Origin: Alphaproteobacteria bacterium
GTDB lineage: Bacteria; Pseudomonadota; Alphaproteobacteria; Rhizobiales; Aestuariivirgaceae
Direction of reading: 5' to 3'
Assembly: GCA_020441605.1 (NCBI GenBank)
Contig: JAGRLX010000180.1
Coordinates: 1-38,693 of the forward strand
Length of the DNA: 38,693 bases
Of this stretch, positions 1 through 8,863 are shown piece after piece. Under the pieces are notes generated by a model. It was not told the origin of the DNA and searched no databases. It was given only the letters and a program-made list of their open reading frames with translations. Position 1 is the first letter of the stretch. Each line of letters opens with the position of its first letter. A program made the translations under genes and the position numbers.

Positions 1-25
1 GAGCGGGCGCTGTCAGGCGCTCACC

Positions 26-45
26 GCCAGCTTACACAAGCTGGC
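26..45. repeat. Perfect short hairpin downstream of the MATE gene
   Basis: GCCAGCTT (26-33) and AAGCTGGC (38-45) form a perfect 8-bp stem with a 4-nt loop (ACAC). There is no T-run on either side, so it is not a classical intrinsic terminator. It may be an extragenic repetitive element or part of the unseen neighbouring locus. No gene is visible in positions 1-175. Confidence 0.45.
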
Positions 46-70
46 ACACTGCGCCGGGCTGCGCCCGCGC

Positions 71-95
71 CTCCCTTCCACTCAAGCGAAGGGAG
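71..95. repeat. Inverted repeat after the MATE gene, possible terminator or intergenic repeat
   Basis: CTCCCTTC (71-78) pairs perfectly with GAAGGGAG (88-95) around a 9-nt loop. It lies about 80 bases past the stop of the minus-strand MATE gene. No poly-T tract follows. CTCCC/GGGAG stems are common in intergenic repeats of alphaproteobacteria, so this may be a dispersed element; a genome-wide copy count would decide. Confidence 0.4.
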
Positions 96-175
96 AGTCC
101 TCACCCGGAGGGGCAAAGGCCACCCTCCTCAAGGATCAATCACGTCAGCGCTTCCCTGCTCTTTGAAACCGTTCA

Positions 176-1516
176 TCAGGCAAAGGCGCGCCTTTCGAGC
201 GACGGCATGCGGCTGGCAAAGGTAAGCCCGCGCGCCACAAAGAAGATATTGAGTGCTGCCCACAGACCGTGGTTGCCATAACGGGCTTCAAGCAACCACC
301 AGGCGCCCATGAAGATCGCCAGTGAGACAATCATCATGTTGCGCATGTCCTTGGTGGCCATGGCGCCGGTAAAGATCCCGTCGAACTGGAAGGCGATGAC
401 ACCAAGCACCGGCGAGATGGCCGCCCATGGCAGATAGACACGGGCTGTCTCTCGCACGTCGGGGCTGACCGACATCCAGTCGATGACCACCGGACCGAAA
501 AGCCATACGGCAAGCGAGCAGACGATGCCCACCACCATGGCCCAGACGCTTGTCAGCCAGACGGCATCGCGGAAGCGCTTGCGGTTGCGGGCGCCCACCG
601 ATTGGCCGACCAGAGCCTCGCTGGCATAGGCGAAGCCGTCGATGAGATAGGCCGAAACCTCGAAGAGGTGCATCAGCACGGCATTGGCTGCGATGACCAC
701 GTCACCGGCCCGGGCGCCGCGGGCTGTGAACCATGTGAAGGCGAAGACGAGGCAGAGCGTTCTGACCATCACGTCCCCGTTCATGCCGAGCGTGCGGGTC
801 AACGCCTTGCCTTCCAGCATGCGCGACCAGACGGGGTGGGCTCCCATGTGCCGCAAGAGGCTGAAGGCAATGGCCAATCCCAACACCGCCGCCGCCCATC
901 CCGACATGAGAGCAGCCAGGCCGACTCCGTCAGACGTCATGCCAAGGACCAGGACGAAGAAAGCCGAAAGCGCCATGTTGGAAACATTGAGGAACAACTG
1001 CACCAGAAAGGCGAGCCGGGCTTTCGCCTGCCCCACGAACCAGCCCATGACGCAGTAGTTGGCCAGGGCCGCCGGCGCCGACCAGATCCGGTAATTGAAG
1101 TAGGTTTCGCCATGGGCACGGATGTCGGGCGAGCCACCGATGAGATCGAAGGCGACGGTTCGGATCAGCGGCGACAGGGCGATCAGCGCCAGACCAGCGA
1201 TGGCGGCGATCATCAGGGAACGGCCGAGCACGGCCACCAGTTCTGCCGTGTCGCCGGCGCCGGTGGCCTGGGCGGAAAGTCCGCCCGTCGACAGGCGCAG
1301 GAAACCAAAACCCCAGAAGATGAAGGAAAAGATCAGGGCCCCCACGGCGATGGCGCCAATGTAATAGGGGTCCGGCAGCTGCCCAATGACGGCAGTATTG
1401 ACGACCCCGATCAGCGGCTCGGAGACATTGGACAGCATGATCGGTACCGCAACCGCGAGCACGGAGTGATGTGTCACGGGCGCAGCCGGCGGGGAAGCGT
1501 GGTTGGGACCTGCCAT
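176..1516 (-). CDS. MATE family efflux transporter (DinF-like)
   Basis: This 446-residue protein is a polytopic inner-membrane exporter of the MATE superfamily, which normally couples Na+ or H+ influx to export of cationic drugs or metabolites. Hydrophobic segments run through nearly the whole length, consistent with the usual 12 helices. The N-terminal half carries the typical VPIMLSNVSEPLIGVVNTAVIG-type first helix (quoted only in part: PIMLSNVSEPLIG). The second half has DGFAYASEALVGQ, a signature of the DinF branch of MATE rather than NorM. Length is normal for the family. The gene is divergent from the helicase, with 44 bases between the two start codons, so the promoters must overlap. 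The substrate cannot be told from sequence. Confidence 0.9.
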   Translation of the reverse strand: MAGPNHASPPAAPVTHHSVLAVAVPIMLSNVSEPLIGVVNTAVIGQLPDPYYIGAIAVGALIFSFIFWGFGFLRLSTGGLSAQATGAGDTAELVAVLGRSLMIAAIAGLALIALSPLIRTVAFDLIGGSPDIRAHGETYFNYRIWSAPAALANYCVMGWFVGQAKARLAFLVQLFLNVSNMALSAFFVLVLGMTSDGVGLAALMSGWAAAVLGLAIAFSLLRHMGAHPVWSRMLEGKALTRTLGMNGDVMVRTLCLVFAFTWFTARGARAGDVVIAANAVLMHLFEVSAYLIDGFAYASEALVGQSVGARNRKRFRDAVWLTSVWAMVVGIVCSLAVWLFGPVVIDWMSVSPDVRETARVYLPWAAISPVLGVIAFQFDGIFTGAMATKDMRNMMIVSLAIFMGAWWLLEARYGNHGLWAALNIFFVARGLTFASRMPSLERRAFA

Positions 1517-1560
1517 GGGTTCAGTTGCTTTGATCCCGATCCCAAGTCAAGCTGCCGGCC

Positions 1561-4029
1561 ATGAGTCTCCCGCAAGGCTTCAACGACTGGTTCGCATCGC
1601 GCGGCTGGGCTCCTCGCCCTCATCAGCTCGCGGTGCTTCATCATGTTGATCGCGGCGACAACGTCCTGCTGATTTCACCGACCGGCGGCGGCAAGACCCT
1701 GGCAGGATTTCTTCCCAGTCTCATAGACCTCGCCGGCCGGCAGCAGCGGCGCGGCATCCATACGCTCTATGTATCGCCGCTCAAGGCCCTGGCGGTCGAT
1801 ATCGCCCGCAATCTGGAAACGCCGGTCCGGGAGATGGGCCTCGCCGTCACCATCGAGACCCGCACCGGCGATACGCCGCAGCATAAGCGCCAACGCCAGC
1901 GCCAAAACCCGCCTGACATCCTGATCACCACGCCAGAGCAGGTTTCGCTCCTGGTCGCCGATCCCCATGCGGCGCATCTCTTGCGCGACCTCCGCCTGAT
2001 CGTGTTGGACGAACTGCACTCGCTGGTGACGTCCAAACGCGGTGTGTTGCTGTCGCTGGCCCTCACGCGGGTCCAGACCCATGCCCCCGAAGCCCGGCGG
2101 ATCGGTTTGTCGGCCACGGTGGCGGACCCGGATGCGCTCCGCGCCTGGCTGGTCCCCGCCGGAATGGAACCGGCACCGCTGGTTATGGGTTTGCCCGGCG
2201 CGACGCCGCGCATCCGCATCCTCAAGTCGGTGGAGCGCGTCCCGTGGTCCGGTCATTCGGCACTCTATGCCATCCCGGAAATCTATGACGAAATCCGCCA
2301 GGCCCGGCTGACGCTGATTTTTGTCAACACCCGCAGCCAGGCGGAGATGGTGTTTCAATCCCTGTGGGAGGCCAACGACGACCACCTCCCCATCGCCATC
2401 CATCACGGATCACTGGATGTCAGCCAGCGCCGCAAGGTGGAGGCCGCGATGGCTGACGGTAAGCTGCGCGCCGTCGTCTGTACCTCGACGCTCGAACTTG
2501 GCATCGACTGGGGCGATGTCGATCTGGTGATTCACGTTGGTGCGCCCAAGGGATCCAGCCGGCTCCTGCAGCGAATCGGCCGGTCAAATCATCGGCTCGA
2601 CCTTCCGTCGGAGGCACTACTGGTGCCATCAAACCGCTTTGAAGTGCTGGAATGCGAAGCAGCGCTCCAGGCCGCCAGGGCCAATGCGCAGGATACGGAC
2701 TATCCTTGCGTGCTCAAGCTCGATGTTCTGGCTCAGCACATCCTTGGGCGGGCCTGCGCCAGCTCCTTCGTGCCCGAACAACTCTACCAGGAAGTGACAA
2801 GCGCCTGGACCTACCGCCATCTCTCGCGGGCTGACTACGACTTGGCGGTGGATTATGTCGCCACCGGTGGCTACGCGCTCAAAGCCTATGAACGCTATGC
2901 GAAGCTGAAACGCCAGGCCGATGGATCGCTGCGCCTCGCCCATCCCCGCCTGATCACCTCTTACAAGCTCAACGCAGGCACCATCGTCGAGGACGAGATG
3001 CTGAAGGTCCGGTTGGCCCATGTGAAACGGCGTCTTGGCAAACGGATAATCACTGGTGGGCGGGTGCTGGGCGAAATGGAAGAGTGGTTCCTCAGTCAGT
3101 TGTCGCCCGGCGATACTTTCCTCTTTGCAGGAGAAGTGTTGCGTTTCGAAGGACTGGACGAATTCGGCGCTCTGGCCTCGCGTGGCGGAGCCAGCGATCC
3201 CATGATCCCATCCTATCAGGGCGGAAAGTTTCCGCTTTCGACCTATCTGGCGCAGAGGGTTCGTGAAATGCTGGCAGACCCTCAAGCCTGGAAGGCCCTT
3301 CCTCTTCAGGTGCAGGACTGGCTGTCGCTGCAGCGGTTCAAGTCGGTCGTGCCGCGCGCCAACCAGATGCTGGTCGAAACCTTTCCGCGTGCCGACAAGC
3401 ACTATCTCGTCTGCTATCCCTTCGAAGGGCGACTGGCCCACCAGAGCCTCGGCATGCTTCTGACCCGCCGGCTCGAACGCTGGGGTGCACAGCCCCTCGG
3501 CTTCGTGGCCTCGGAATATGCGCTGGTCATCTGGACAGTGCGCGACCTTTCGCTGTTGATAACAGCGGGTCGGCTTTCACTGGCCAGGCTTTTCGACGAA
3601 GACATGCTGGGCGACGATCTCGAGGCCTGGCTGGCCGAGTCCAGTCTCATGAAGCGCACCTTTCGTAATGCCGCGATCATTGCCATGCTGATCGAACGGC
3701 GCCAGCCCGGTCTGGAGAAGACCGCCAGGCAGATGACTGTCAGCACAGACCTGATCTACGATGTGCTGCGGTCCCATCAACCCGACCATATTCTGCTGCG
3801 AGCCGCCTGGGATGATGCCGCCGAAGGCCTTATCGATGCCCAGCGTCTGGCCATGCTGCTGAAGCGTGTCCGCGGGCAGATCGTTCATCGATCACTTGAA
3901 ATCGTTTCACCGCTGGCGGTGCCAGTGCTGCTTGAGATCGGCCGCGAATCCATCTACGGCGAAGCGCATGATGCCCTTCTCGCTGAAGCCGCGAACAGTC
4001 TCATCGACGAGGCCATGCGGCTTGTCTGA
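1561..4029 (+). CDS. Ligase-associated DEXH-box DNA helicase (Lhr-like)
   Basis: This is an 822-residue superfamily 2 helicase of the Lhr-like 'ligase-associated' type, expected to unwind DNA during repair. Visible motifs are Walker A SPTGGGKT (residues 39-46), the DEXH box DELH (150-153), motif III SAT (184-186) and motif VI QRIGRSNHR near residue 345, followed by the long C-terminal Lhr-core region. Length matches the family (about 800-850). No good ribosome binding site precedes the ATG at 1561, but the protein begins directly with the family-type N terminus. Its stop overlaps the start of PdeM, the usual partner of this helicase. The ATP-dependent ligase and the exonuclease that often accompany the pair are not in this window. 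Confidence 0.93.
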   Translation: MSLPQGFNDWFASRGWAPRPHQLAVLHHVDRGDNVLLISPTGGGKTLAGFLPSLIDLAGRQQRRGIHTLYVSPLKALAVDIARNLETPVREMGLAVTIETRTGDTPQHKRQRQRQNPPDILITTPEQVSLLVADPHAAHLLRDLRLIVLDELHSLVTSKRGVLLSLALTRVQTHAPEARRIGLSATVADPDALRAWLVPAGMEPAPLVMGLPGATPRIRILKSVERVPWSGHSALYAIPEIYDEIRQARLTLIFVNTRSQAEMVFQSLWEANDDHLPIAIHHGSLDVSQRRKVEAAMADGKLRAVVCTSTLELGIDWGDVDLVIHVGAPKGSSRLLQRIGRSNHRLDLPSEALLVPSNRFEVLECEAALQAARANAQDTDYPCVLKLDVLAQHILGRACASSFVPEQLYQEVTSAWTYRHLSRADYDLAVDYVATGGYALKAYERYAKLKRQADGSLRLAHPRLITSYKLNAGTIVEDEMLKVRLAHVKRRLGKRIITGGRVLGEMEEWFLSQLSPGDTFLFAGEVLRFEGLDEFGALASRGGASDPMIPSYQGGKFPLSTYLAQRVREMLADPQAWKALPLQVQDWLSLQRFKSVVPRANQMLVETFPRADKHYLVCYPFEGRLAHQSLGMLLTRRLERWGAQPLGFVASEYALVIWTVRDLSLLITAGRLSLARLFDEDMLGDDLEAWLAESSLMKRTFRNAAIIAMLIERRQPGLEKTARQMTVSTDLIYDVLRSHQPDHILLRAAWDDAAEGLIDAQRLAMLLKRVRGQIVHRSLEIVSPLAVPVLLEIGRESIYGEAHDALLAEAANSLIDEAMRLV

Positions 4030-4699
4030 ATCGCATCGCATCACCCTGGCAGGCATGGACATGATCCCCGATCTCTCCGGTGCGCTCTATGTGCCAGACT
4101 TTGCGGCCCTGCTCGTTGCCGACCTCCACCTGGAAAAGGGCACGAGCCTCGCGGGCCGGGGCATCCACCTGCCGCCCTACGACACGCGGGAGTCGCTCGG
4201 TCAGCTCGCGGCCGTAATGGCCGGTACCGCTCCAAGACGGCTGATTTTCCTGGGCGACAGTTTTCATGACGAGACCGCCCGCGAGCGGATCGACGCGCGC
4301 GATCTCGCCGACCTCCGCGCCATTGCCAATGCGGTAGAAACCTTCTGGATCACTGGCAACCACGACCCGGTTCCGCCCGGCGATGTCGGCGGCAGCATAC
4401 ACGAGGAGATGGCCCTCGGCGGCATCACGCTCCGCCATGAGCCTCAGGCCCTGGCCGACGGTATGTCAGAGATCGCCGGGCATCTTCACCCGGGCGCCAC
4501 GGTGCATCAGCGCGGCCGCCGCATACGCTGCAGGTGCTTCATCGGCGATCACCGGCGTCTCATCATGCCGGCTTTCGGCAGCTACACGGGAGCTCTGGGC
4601 GTGAATTCCCCGGCATTCGACCGCCTGTTCGACGACTATTGGGTGTGGATGCTGGGCAGCGCCGCCATTCACCGCTTTCCGGCTTCGAAGGTCAGATAA
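4022..4699 (+). CDS. pdeM: Ligase-associated DNA damage response endonuclease PdeM
   Basis: This 225-residue calcineurin-type metallophosphoesterase is expected to act as a DNA phosphodiesterase with the upstream helicase. Metal-binding motifs run in the expected order: DLH (34-36), GD (78-79), GNHD (112-115) and GHLHP (153-157). LEKG and LPPYDT after the first motif are characteristic of PdeM. I chose the TTG at 4022, which overlaps the helicase stop (TTGTCTGA), because homologues begin only about 15-25 residues before the GALY segment. The frame stays open upstream to 3866, but that part lies inside the helicase and does not look like a PdeM sequence. The next in-frame ATG (4055) would remove the first beta strand. 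The 3' end overlaps the convergent DUF3429-like gene by 8 bases. Confidence 0.88.
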   Translation: MSESHRITLAGMDMIPDLSGALYVPDFAALLVADLHLEKGTSLAGRGIHLPPYDTRESLGQLAAVMAGTAPRRLIFLGDSFHDETARERIDARDLADLRAIANAVETFWITGNHDPVPPGDVGGSIHEEMALGGITLRHEPQALADGMSEIAGHLHPGATVHQRGRRIRCRCFIGDHRRLIMPAFGSYTGALGVNSPAFDRLFDDYWVWMLGSAAIHRFPASKVR

Positions 4700-5153
4700 C
4701 GAGGCTCACCAGCATTGCGATCAAGGCTGTCACCGCGCCCGAGGTCAGGAGGGTGCGGAGCGTCCCAAACCACTTGGGCAGTTTTCCTGACTCGACGCTC
4801 ATCACGTCCCACAGGGCCTGCATGAGGAACGCCGAGATCAGGAGCGCAATCCCCAGAATCTCGGGAAGAAGCACCGCCGCAACACCGGCGAGAGATGGCA
4901 AGACCCCTAGGGCAAATTCCAGTCTGTGGCGTCGCCAGGCCATGCCACCAACGGCGACACCCCATCGGATGCCCCCCAAAAAAGACAGGATCACAGCGCC
5001 GTAGACGATACCCGCCCGAAAAGCGAGATCACCGGGAAGCCACTCATGATTCCAGTATTGCGACACGGCGGCGGCCCAGAACGGCAGCACGCCGGCAAGG
5101 CCAAGCCCCAGGGCCAGACCGGGTATTTGTTCATGGGCGACAAGGCGGCTCAT
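4692..5153 (-). CDS. DUF3429-like integral membrane protein
   Basis: This small membrane protein has 153 residues and about five hydrophobic segments. It includes SFLGGIRWGVA, which with the PEILG and QALWD segments resembles the DUF3429 family of inner-membrane proteins of unknown function. No catalytic motif is visible. It overlaps the end of the convergent pdeM gene by 8 bases and lies 45 bases downstream of the PodJ-like gene on the same strand, so it may be cotranscribed. No Shine-Dalgarno sequence is obvious before the ATG. The family assignment comes from memory of the sequence pattern. Confidence 0.75.
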   Translation of the reverse strand: MSRLVAHEQIPGLALGLGLAGVLPFWAAAVSQYWNHEWLPGDLAFRAGIVYGAVILSFLGGIRWGVAVGGMAWRRHRLEFALGVLPSLAGVAAVLLPEILGIALLISAFLMQALWDVMSVESGKLPKWFGTLRTLLTSGAVTALIAMLVSLVI

Positions 5154-5198
5154 CGGCGCAGCTTTGCGCAGCGCCCGTGGAAATTCAAGTTTTGTGGA

Positions 5199-8100
5199 TC
5201 AACTCGACTTGCCGCGCATTGCCTCCAGCAGCTCTGGAGTAATCTCTCCCGTCACCTTTCGGCCGGACTGAAGTTCGAACAGCCGAATAGCATTCTGGGT
5301 CCTGACCCCCATTTTTCCGTCGGCATCGCCAACATTGAATCCCAAACCGTTCAGCAGCTGTTGGGCCTCCATCACCGGATTGGGTGGCTCTCCTGTTGCA
5401 ATGTCCTCCTTGGGGGCCATGGCGGCAGAGTTCCAGCTCGGGTCGGTAATGGCCACGACGTTAGCATCGTCCGAGGACGGGCTTGCCGACCACGAAGCCA
5501 GACGGGCGTTGAATGCGCCGGACTCGTCTGCGGAGAGTGAAGCGGCGAGCTGCTCACCACGCTTGGCGGCATCCTGGTCACCCTGACGTGCGGCGAGGGT
5601 ATACCACAGCAAGGCTTCGGACTTGTCGATTCTTGTGCCCAGCCCGCGCTCATAAAGTACCGCGAGATTGAACTGGCTGTCCTTCAGGCCACGTTCGGCT
5701 GCTTCCTTGAACCAGCGGAAAGCCTTGTCATAGTTTGGTGTGCCGACTTGGTTGCTGGCAGCGATGACAGCGGCGTTGTGCATGGCCTTGACGTTGCCTC
5801 CACCGGCGGCGCGCTCGTACCATACAAGAGCCGTCGCAACATCCTGGGGTACACCCTTGCCACGTTCGAACATGGTGGCCAGTCGGTACTGGGCAGGCGC
5901 AAGGCCATGGGCAGCCGAGAGCTGATACCAACGGGCCGCGGCGGGCAGGTCCTGTTCAACGCCTTCGCCATCGAGATAGCGGCTGCCGACGATGAACTGC
6001 GCCTTGGCGTCGCCATTCGCGGCCGCCTGCCGGAGGGCGGCGGTGCCGACGGACGGCGGCGGCATTTCGGCCGTCTCTACCACCGTTCCAGGTTCGGCCA
6101 CCAGCGCCGACAGCGAAGCGTCGGTCTTGCCGGCAGGCAAGGAGCCAGTAACCAGCACTTCGCTCAACAGGCCGTCGAGATCGTCCAGACTGTGATTCGC
6201 CGCCGAGGGGGCCACCGGAGCTGGCTCCATCGCGACCTGGGGTGCGATCGCCGCGGGAAGGGAATCGACCGGCATTTCGATCGCCGAGCTTTGCTTGACC
6301 GGCTTCGTGCTCTTTGCAAGCATATTGAACGTCACAGCGGACACGGCCGCGAGAAGAACGATACCTGCGAGAATCAGCTTGCGACGCTTGTTGGTGTTGC
6401 GGGCGGTCTTGGGATTTTCCTCAACGACCGGTTTCCCGCCGACATAGGTGATCGGCTTCTGCTGCTTCTCGCCCTTCAGGAACGGTAGGGAGAACTTGAA
6501 ACGGCTGTTGGCGCCAGCCTTAAGGGCCGGCTTGCTATCGGCACCGACAACGTTACTGCGGGAGGCGGCAGCCTGAGCCGCCCGGCGGGCCGCGGCGATA
6601 AAGTCATCGCCTGGCTCCATGCCAGCGGTTCCACCCGCGGCAAAATCAGGCCCTGGGGTGGATGGAGCCGGGTGCGATACCATCGGCTCTTCAGCGTCAA
6701 CCGCCGGCGCATTGAGCGAGAAATCGGGGACGGTGGGTGCCGATGCCGGTTGAGCCACGGGCTGCGGCGGCACCCCGAAGCTCACATTCGGAAACGCGCC
6801 AGCCGGATCGAAAAAACCACTTAGATTTGCAGCTTCGGCGCGTTCAGTCGCCACGCCTGCCTCGGGCTGCTCCGTCTTCCATAACCGATCCGAAGCTGCT
6901 GGAGCAGCCCCCGATGCACCTGGCTGTTGCGCCATATTGGCGGCGAACTGGTGCCCGGCGGCCGAAGTCTCGAGTTCCGCAAGCTTGTTGACGATCTGTT
7001 CGAGTGTCTCGTGGACTGCCTCAAGCGTTTCCTGGTTGCGTTGATCGGCATTGGCCGCACTTTCCCGCACGGCCCGCAGACCGTCTTCCAGGGCTTGCAA
7101 TTCGTGCGACGGCGCTGAAGTCTTGGTATCGTGCGCTGCCATGACCCGTTCAACAGCGCGGGTCGCCGCATCTTCAGCCGTCTGGCTGGCGAGATTGCGG
7201 CTTTCCTCCAATCCCTCATAGAGCTGGTGGATGGCCCGCTCCATGGTTTCGAGATGGTTCAATTGCTCTTCAGTGCGGCTCAGACGCTCGCTAACAGCAC
7301 CAATTTGTTCCTCCAAAGCGTTCAAAGCCTGGCCATCACCTTGCAACCGCATGGCATCCGCCAAGCGATGATCTAACTCGGCGACGCGCCGTTCGAGCTC
7401 GCCGTATTGCGGCAGGTTGCGGACAGCGCTCTGGGATTGCTCCAGCCGGCTGGTGAGTTCACCGAGCCGCTTGTCCATGTCAGCGAGTGGACGCAAGTCG
7501 GGACCCTGTGCTACGCGAGTCGACAATTGCTCGACTGCGACACGCAAGGCATGAACATCGCGGTCGCTGGCCGCCGTCGAACCGATGTCATCCAAACGCT
7601 TGTTGAGTGTACCGATGTCGGCACGGAGATTTTTGAGATCCGTGGCCGAGGCGGACTGGCCTCCCAAGGTCGTTTGGGCCTCCTTGAGCAGACCGAGGAT
7701 GCGCCCTTCGATGTCACGCAGTTCCCGCTGGGCAGCTCCGACGGCCGCAGCCTGAGCCTTGCCGGAAGCAGTTTCCGATGCCTGACGCACCAATTCGATA
7801 CGGTCTGCAAGCTGATTGAGCTCGGTGCGAACCATTTCTGGCAAGTTGTGCTGCTGTTGCTCGGACCGCTGCAACCGAGTTGCAAGTTCGCTCATGCGGG
7901 ACTCTAGCGATACGAAGGCCGGCGCCTGGCGGAGAAGGTCGTCGGTCTCGGCCTTGTTGGCACGTTGCGACATTTCACCGAGCCTGTCCTGCATCGTCCG
8001 CAGGCTGTCGCGGGTGCGCTTTTCACTCAGTTCGATGTGTTCCACAACATTGCGGATCGCAGTCTCGAGCGATGAGAAGCCGGGCACGTCTTCAGGCTTC

Positions 8101-8570
8101 TCAAAGATCTTTGGTTTTGCCGACATGGCGATCTGCCGACCGAGTACCGAGAGCCTGTCATTGACGGCATTAAAAGCATCGACCGTCTGGCGTTCGTTAT
8201 TGTCGATCCTGTTGATGATGCGATTGAGCGTGTCGGCATCTTGGTTGCGTGCGCGAGGCGCTTCGTAAGGAAGGATGGCTGCCGATTCGCGTTCGCGCTG
8301 GGCGAGGCGGGAGAGTTGCTGGGCAATATCCTCAAGCCGGACTGTGGTATCCTCAGGGCGCCGCACCTGTCTCTCTTCCGGGCTACGGAAAATATCTTCC
8401 TGGCGTGGAAGTTCGGCCTGTTTCTCGGTCGCCACGTCGTCGGACTGGTCGAGAATCACCGTGTTCAGCCATTCGCCAAGAGTCATCCCTGCCTTCCGCG
8501 CAGCGTGTTTCGCCGCCTCCCGAACCTCAGGTTCGATGCCCTTCACGCTCCATGGGATGCCCGGTTTCAT
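5199..8570 (-). CDS. PodJ-like polar localisation protein (coiled coil, SEL1 repeats, peptidoglycan-binding domain)
   Basis: This 1123-residue protein is predicted to be a membrane-spanning cell-polarity factor. The order from the N terminus is: a conserved segment PWSVKGIEPEVREAAK; long heptad-rich coiled coil (about 50-560); a Pro/Ala-rich linker; one transmembrane helix after NKRRK (about 730-751); about four SEL1 repeats (about 847-1010; LDGEGV, RGKGVPQD, ERGLGT); and a C-terminal peptidoglycan-binding domain (about 1065-1118; LGFNVGDADGKMG). Coiled coil in the cytoplasm with SEL1 and peptidoglycan binding in the periplasm is the PodJ architecture of Caulobacter and rhizobia. I chose the ATG at 8570; the frame extends to 8624, but MKPGIPWS is the family-type start. 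The upstream region holds a CtrA-like box. Confidence 0.8.
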   Translation of the reverse strand: MKPGIPWSVKGIEPEVREAAKHAARKAGMTLGEWLNTVILDQSDDVATEKQAELPRQEDIFRSPEERQVRRPEDTTVRLEDIAQQLSRLAQRERESAAILPYEAPRARNQDADTLNRIINRIDNNERQTVDAFNAVNDRLSVLGRQIAMSAKPKIFEKPEDVPGFSSLETAIRNVVEHIELSEKRTRDSLRTMQDRLGEMSQRANKAETDDLLRQAPAFVSLESRMSELATRLQRSEQQQHNLPEMVRTELNQLADRIELVRQASETASGKAQAAAVGAAQRELRDIEGRILGLLKEAQTTLGGQSASATDLKNLRADIGTLNKRLDDIGSTAASDRDVHALRVAVEQLSTRVAQGPDLRPLADMDKRLGELTSRLEQSQSAVRNLPQYGELERRVAELDHRLADAMRLQGDGQALNALEEQIGAVSERLSRTEEQLNHLETMERAIHQLYEGLEESRNLASQTAEDAATRAVERVMAAHDTKTSAPSHELQALEDGLRAVRESAANADQRNQETLEAVHETLEQIVNKLAELETSAAGHQFAANMAQQPGASGAAPAASDRLWKTEQPEAGVATERAEAANLSGFFDPAGAFPNVSFGVPPQPVAQPASAPTVPDFSLNAPAVDAEEPMVSHPAPSTPGPDFAAGGTAGMEPGDDFIAAARRAAQAAASRSNVVGADSKPALKAGANSRFKFSLPFLKGEKQQKPITYVGGKPVVEENPKTARNTNKRRKLILAGIVLLAAVSAVTFNMLAKSTKPVKQSSAIEMPVDSLPAAIAPQVAMEPAPVAPSAANHSLDDLDGLLSEVLVTGSLPAGKTDASLSALVAEPGTVVETAEMPPPSVGTAALRQAAANGDAKAQFIVGSRYLDGEGVEQDLPAAARWYQLSAAHGLAPAQYRLATMFERGKGVPQDVATALVWYERAAGGGNVKAMHNAAVIAASNQVGTPNYDKAFRWFKEAAERGLKDSQFNLAVLYERGLGTRIDKSEALLWYTLAARQGDQDAAKRGEQLAASLSADESGAFNARLASWSASPSSDDANVVAITDPSWNSAAMAPKEDIATGEPPNPVMEAQQLLNGLGFNVGDADGKMGVRTQNAIRLFELQSGRKVTGEITPELLEAMRGKSS

Positions 8571-8670
8571 TGTCTTTTTTCTCTCGTCTGACCACGCTCG
8601 CCCCCAGAACTGCTGGTGCCACAATGGGAGCTTCGCGCAGGATTTCCCTGTCCAAACGTTAACGGGTTTG

Positions 8671-8686
8671 GTAAAGATTCAGTTAA
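8671..8686 (-). promoter_or_regulatory. Candidate CtrA box with an internal GANTC site
   Basis: Read on the minus strand this is TTAA-N7-TTTAC, one mismatch from the alphaproteobacterial CtrA consensus TTAA-N7-TTAAC. The spacer contains GATTC on the plus strand (8676-8680), a CcrM GANTC methylation site. It lies about 100 bases upstream of the PodJ-like start. In Caulobacter, podJ is under cell-cycle control. Function here is inferred, and a single degenerate box can arise by chance. In the rest of the 293-base gap 8571-8863 I see no other gene. Confidence 0.4.
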
Positions 8687-8863
8687 GCGGTTGATCCTTG
8701 GGTGCGAATCGTCGGTCCAGAGGGGGCAAATCTGCCGTGCGCCAAGAATGTAGTGTAACCATATTGACGGGAACTGCCGTCCAGGCCTTGCGAGGCGTAG
8801 CACGCAAGCATATGTACGTAGCGTCAGCAATTATTGGATTGGCAGAAACCGCTGGAGCTTGAA

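Noticed and set aside
602..1564. 320-codon plus-strand open frame opposite the MATE gene
   Set aside because: The translation is Gln/Arg/Asp-rich without any fold-like pattern, whereas the opposite strand encodes an intact MATE transporter.
3866..4021. Upstream extension of PdeM to 3866
   Set aside because: The added 52 residues are a frame-shifted read of the helicase C terminus. PdeM homologues start only shortly before the GALY strand.
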